Positions 48,909-51,832 of a stretch of DNA of 51,832 bases are shown here, piece after piece. Each line of letters begins with the position of its first letter. Position 1 is the first letter of the stretch. The position numbers and the translations under genes were made by a program. The DNA is from Nitrososphaerota archaeon (GTDB lineage Archaea; Thermoproteota; Nitrososphaeria; Nitrososphaerales; UBA183), in assembly GCA_029785625.1 (NCBI GenBank), contig JAFLZI010000002.1, positions 1-51,832 on the forward strand. Reading direction: 5' to 3'. The notes below the pieces were generated by a model. It had not been told where the DNA came from and did not search any database. It saw only the letters and a list, made by a program, of their open reading frames with translations.

Positions 48909-49361
48909 GGGCCAAAGTCACAGTCATGCCCGACAAAATAAACTTGCGTAGTCATCGGCGTCAATGTCTTACTTTCGGCGCTCTCCCCTCAAGCATTCGC
49001 CCAGCTCCCCCGTTCTTCTCGGTGGACGCCCAGCGAGCGTTGCCACAGTTTGGCGACTGAGGTTGCTTGTCCAACCTGTGGTGCAGCATCTGGGGGCAAC
49101 AGACACCCCGCGGGGCACCGAGCCGGTAAGCGCCGCAGTCATGTCGGGATTAAGTCTGCGAGCATCGGCGCGAGCCATCTGACAGAGGCACGGGTGGGGC
49201 AAACCGCGGCATTCCTGGACGGGGAGGGATTCAAATCACAAGGACGACAAGGTGGACTTATTCTGCGAGAGCAGGCTCTCTCACGACAGAGTAGAGGGTC
49301 GGGGGTTTACCCCGAACGAGCTAAGGCTATATACGACAATGAGGCGCCTTGACCTTAGAGT
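48909..49361. other. Intergenic stretch before rps30e
   Basis: No gene was recognised in this 450-bp region. At its right end CTATATAC (49327-49334) is a good TATA box for the rps30e-elp3 transcript, placing the transcription start near 49355. Confidence 0.5.
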
Positions 49362-49376
49362 AGGAGGTGTAAAGAA

Positions 49377-49564
49377 ACGCCAACACACGGATCATTGACA
49401 AAGGCGGGCAATGACCCCAAAGGTCGCCTCGAGTCCGAAGTCAAACTCCGAAACTGGAAGGGAAGCCGAAGGACAGCAAGATCCCCAAAGTGAGGAACAG
49501 ACGGACCTACGAGAAGCGCTTCACCCTGAAGCGGAAGCCAGGCCAGAACTGGATGCGCCAGTGA
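49377..49564 (+). pseudogene. rps30e: 30S ribosomal protein S30e, with ACG start position and a frame shift
   Basis: Two frames together reproduce archaeal S30e. The first (from 49377) gives PTHGSLTKAG; the second gives RVRSQTPK, then PKVRNRRTYEKRFTLKRKPGQ and a stop at 49562-49564. Between them are 20 extra bases (about 49409-49428), shifting the frame. The codon expected to be ATG is ACG (49377-49379), although it stands seven bases after a perfect Shine-Dalgarno AGGAGGTG (49362-49369), and no other start lies in frame. The small hairpin GACC-CCAAA-GGTC lies within the extra bases. The gene is either decayed, mis-sequenced, or expressed in an unusual way. elp3 overlaps its end by 4 nt. Confidence 0.7.
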
Positions 49565-51150
49565 CAGACCAGGGACTTTACATCAAGGACGCCGCGTCAT
49601 ACGTAGCGGAGCTCGTCACCGACGGCGTGGTGCGCTCCAGGCGGGACCTGGAGAAGGCGAAGAAGCGGGCGGCGTCCCTTTACGGCCTCGACAGGTACCC
49701 GTCGAATTCTGAGATAATCGCCAGGCTCCCCAAGGACTCTGCAGAGGGGTTCGAGGGGCTACTCAGGGTCCATCCTAGGAGGAGCGCCTCAGGCATAGTG
49801 GTTGTAACCGCGTTTTCTGCCCCGTTTTCGTGCCCTCACGGTACCTGCGTCTTCTGCCCCGGCGGCCCCCGGCTCGGCACCCCGCAGTCCTACCTCCCCC
49901 GCAGCCCGGGGATGAAGTCGGCCCTCTCCGCCGAGTTCGACCCCTACCTCCAGGTGAGGAAGTGCCTTGCGAAGTACAGCGCCAACGGGCACGAGACGAG
50001 CAAGGTGGAGACTATCATCGAAGGGGGGACGTTCATCGCGGTCGACGAGGGGTACCAGATGGGTTTCGTCAAGGGGGTCTATGACGGGCTCAACGGCTCC
50101 GTGTCAGCCACCCTCGAGGAGGCCCAGGCGGCCAACGAGTCGGCGGAGAGCAGGTGCGTGGGCCTCACCCTGGAGTCCAAGCCCGACTGGTGCAGGCCCA
50201 GGGACGTCGACCTGATGCTGAGCTATGGCATCACGAGGCTAGAGATCGGGGTCCAGAGCCTGCGGGACGGCGTCCTCTCGAAGAGCAACAGAGGGCACAC
50301 CGCCGAGGACTCGGCCAGGGCGTTCCAGGTGGCCAGGGACGCCGGGCTCAAGGTGACCGCCCACATGATGCCAGGGCTCCCCGGGGCGACCCCGGAGGAG
50401 GACCTCGAGGACCTCCGGCGGCTCTTCGAGGACGACCTGTTCAAGCCGGACATGTCCAAGCTCTACCCGACTCTGGTCGTACCCGGGACCGCCCTGGCGC
50501 GCGAGTTCGACGCAGGCCTCTACAGGCCCTACGACGTCGGGACCGTGGTGGAGCTGCTGAGCGAGATGAAGCGGTTCGTCCCCCCATGGCACAGGATAAT
50601 GCGGATCCAGAGGGAGATCCCCGCCGACGAGATCGAGGGTGGCGTCAGGGACGGGAACCTCAGGCAGCTGGTGCTGCGGAGGGCGGAGGAGAAGGGGGTC
50701 CGATGCAGGTGCATCAGGTGCAGGGAGGTGGCCCTGACGGGGCCGGAAGAATTGGCGGAGGAGGACATCGAATACAGGCAGACGAAGTACGCCGCCTCGG
50801 ACGGGGAGGAGGTCTTCGGTTCCTTCGAGCTGGAGACGTCCGGGGCGATAGCCGGGTTCGTCCGACTGCGCCTCCCCTCGGCCGCGGCCCACAGGAAGGA
50901 GACGGCCGGGGCCGCCGTGGTAAGGGAGCTGCGCGTCTACGGGAGGGCAGTCAGGCTGGGCAGGAGGGAGGAGGGGGCCTGGCAGCACAGGGGGCTGGGG
51001 GGAGCGCTCATGAAGAGGGCGGAGGAGGTGGCCTCGTCCGAGTTCGGCGCGAGGAAGCTCCTCGTCACCAGCGCGGTGGGGACCAGGGGGTACTACCGGG
51101 GGCTCGGCTTCGAGAAGGAGGGGCCCTACATGTCCAAGCGGCTTCGCTAA
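49561..51150 (+). CDS. elp3: tRNA uridine(34) acetyltransferase Elp3
   Basis: This 529-aa archaeal Elp3 adds carboxymethyl-type groups to U34 of tRNAs. Radical-SAM cysteines are in CPHGTCVFCPGG (near residues 91-102), followed by IEGGTF and GLTLESKPDW. The linker region holds further Cys (CRCIRC). The C-terminal GNAT acetyltransferase domain includes RELRVYGRAV and QHRGLGGALMKRAEE, the acetyl-CoA loop, and YYRGLGFEKEGPYMSK. GTG 49561 is preferred over a longer frame from 49411, because that extension overlaps and misreads the S30e gene. Confidence 0.93.
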   Translation: MTDQGLYIKDAASYVAELVTDGVVRSRRDLEKAKKRAASLYGLDRYPSNSEIIARLPKDSAEGFEGLLRVHPRRSASGIVVVTAFSAPFSCPHGTCVFCPGGPRLGTPQSYLPRSPGMKSALSAEFDPYLQVRKCLAKYSANGHETSKVETIIEGGTFIAVDEGYQMGFVKGVYDGLNGSVSATLEEAQAANESAESRCVGLTLESKPDWCRPRDVDLMLSYGITRLEIGVQSLRDGVLSKSNRGHTAEDSARAFQVARDAGLKVTAHMMPGLPGATPEEDLEDLRRLFEDDLFKPDMSKLYPTLVVPGTALAREFDAGLYRPYDVGTVVELLSEMKRFVPPWHRIMRIQREIPADEIEGGVRDGNLRQLVLRRAEEKGVRCRCIRCREVALTGPEELAEEDIEYRQTKYAASDGEEVFGSFELETSGAIAGFVRLRLPSAAAHRKETAGAAVVRELRVYGRAVRLGRREEGAWQHRGLGGALMKRAEEVASSEFGARKLLVTSAVGTRGYYRGLGFEKEGPYMSKRLR

Positions 51151-51184
51151 CGCTTTAAGACCGGAGGCCCACGGCTGAGTTCGC

Positions 51185-51832
51185 ATGGGGGAACTCTCGG
51201 GCTACAAGGGCGCCGCCCTCCGGTTCCTCGAGAAGACCGGGGCCGCGGTCGGGGACGTGCTCGAAGTGAGGACGTCCTGGGGGACGGTCACCGGGACCCT
51301 CGTTCCGCGATACCTCTACGGGGACGGGGAGCACATAGTGCTCAAGCTCAGGTCGGGGTACAACGTCGGGCTCAGCCTGGACGGGCTGGTGGGCGCCAGG
51401 GTCGAGGCCAAGGGCGAGAAGCCATCTTTCGCGCACCATCCCCCTCCGAGGCCGGCGGGGGGCCTCCCGAAGGTCCTGTTGATTGGCACAGGGGGGACAA
51501 TCGCCAGCAGGGTCGACTACCGGACCGGGGCGGTCAGGCCCGCCGTGACGTCGGACGAGCTCTACTCCCTCGTCCCCGAGCTCTCCCAGCTCGCCAGGGT
51601 CGAGCCCGAGATCATGTTCGATATCTTAAGCGAGAACATCACCCCGGCCCACTGGGAGAAGCTGGCGCGGAGGGTCGCCCGGGCGGTGAAGGAGGGGGCG
51701 GACGGCGTGGTGATCACCCACGAGCACCCCGACCACCGCCAGGACCTGGAGGGGCTGGCGGTCGCTCTCCACTTCGCGGAGCATCCCCGGAGGATGCCCG
51801 TGCTGGCTCCCAGCGGCGTCCAGGACCTCATG
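51185..51832 (+). CDS. gatD: Glu-tRNA(Gln) amidotransferase subunit D, N-terminal part; 3' end chimeric
   Basis: GatD supplies ammonia for Gln-tRNA formation in archaea. The N-terminal AnsA-like domain preceded by a small barrel (VGDVLEVRTSWGTVTGTLVP, GYNVGLSL) and the first asparaginase motif LLIGTGGTIASRVDY with the catalytic Thr are present. The second motif should be HGTDT after VVIT; instead the frame reads VVITHEHPDHRQDLEGLA and ends MPVLAPSGVQDLM, which looks like a metallo-beta-lactamase fold. The change falls near 51720, so the last approximately 110 bases likely belong elsewhere. The gene is open at the window end. TTTAAGACC near 51155 is a TATA candidate. Confidence 0.85.
   Translation, partial: MGELSGYKGAALRFLEKTGAAVGDVLEVRTSWGTVTGTLVPRYLYGDGEHIVLKLRSGYNVGLSLDGLVGARVEAKGEKPSFAHHPPPRPAGGLPKVLLIGTGGTIASRVDYRTGAVRPAVTSDELYSLVPELSQLARVEPEIMFDILSENITPAHWEKLARRVARAVKEGADGVVITHEHPDHRQDLEGLAVALHFAEHPRRMPVLAPSGVQDLM

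Noticed and set aside
49408..49428. Archaeal bulge-helix-bulge intron in rps30e
   Set aside because: A hairpin and one 3-nt bulge can be drawn, but not the second bulge needed for standard splicing; kept only as a remote option.
49411..49560. N-terminal extension of Elp3 from ATG 49411
   Set aside because: This frame misreads the S30e coding region; the extension has no Elp3 likeness and GTG 49561 begins exactly at the conserved part.

Overview
The window is about 52 kb of GC-rich DNA from an archaeon. The information-processing genes are archaeal: class I lysyl-tRNA synthetase, TFB next to TFE-beta, Nop5 with fibrillarin, Gar1, SRP19, ribosomal S8e and S30e, Trm1, Elp3, archaeal pantoate kinase and an SMC-ScpA-ScpB operon. 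TFE-beta and S30e point to the TACK side of the Archaea, perhaps a Thaumarchaeota-like lineage without visible ammonia-oxidation genes; the exact group cannot be fixed from the sequence alone. Many genes start with TTG or GTG, often with a TATA-like box 22-33 bp upstream and no Shine-Dalgarno site, as expected for leaderless transcripts.

Layout. (1) 1-6.2 kb: truncated surE, an ArsR-like regulator divergent from hsp20-cdc48, lysyl-tRNA synthetase, family-5 uracil-DNA glycosylase and tRNA-Arg(GCG). (2) 6.2-19.2 kb, accessory: PIN-domain and subtilase-like remnants, a YVTN repeat surface protein, an SDR, an acyl-CoA dehydrogenase, two paralogous adenylate cyclase/TolB-like/TPR proteins, an IS630 remnant, an anchored beta-helix protein and a small RHH protein. 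(3) 19.3-31.3 kb: a PaoABC-like Tat-exported molybdenum hydroxylase operon followed by two tandem retropepsin-fold proteins; a Bat-type regulator; XdhC, TusA-like, kinase-like and DUF3343-like genes; a DsrE/DsrH/DsrF-like trio; MocA; and a cytochrome b membrane pair. (4) 31.6-46 kb: ECF-like transporter component, pantoate kinase, M24 peptidase, smc-scpA-scpB, rps8e-srp19-gar1-tfb-tfe-beta-cdd-rlmE, trm1, THEP1, rnhB, flpA-nop5. (5) 47-51.8 kb: small secreted or membrane proteins, DUF488, a damaged-looking rps30e overlapping elp3, and the start of gatD.

The most interesting part is region 3. The hydroxylase operon (19383) and the distant cytochrome b operon (start near 29986) carry the same promoter module: an inverted repeat CCCGAAC-N3-TTCGGG followed 7 bp later by AAATATA, with identical spacing. 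This ties an exported Mo hydroxylase to a membrane haem protein, with the cofactor-maturation and sulfur-relay genes lying between them. I infer one physiological unit: a cell-surface Mo hydroxylase that oxidises an unknown substrate and passes electrons to the membrane, with its Mo cofactor made by MocA and sulfurated by XdhC fed by TusA/DUF3343/DsrEFH-like carriers.

Both ends of the window look chimeric. Bases 1-51 are an exact inverted copy of 1472-1522 and cut off surE. The last approximately 110 bases turn gatD into a metallo-beta-lactamase-like sequence in the same frame. These are probably assembly or amplification artefacts and should not be read as biology.
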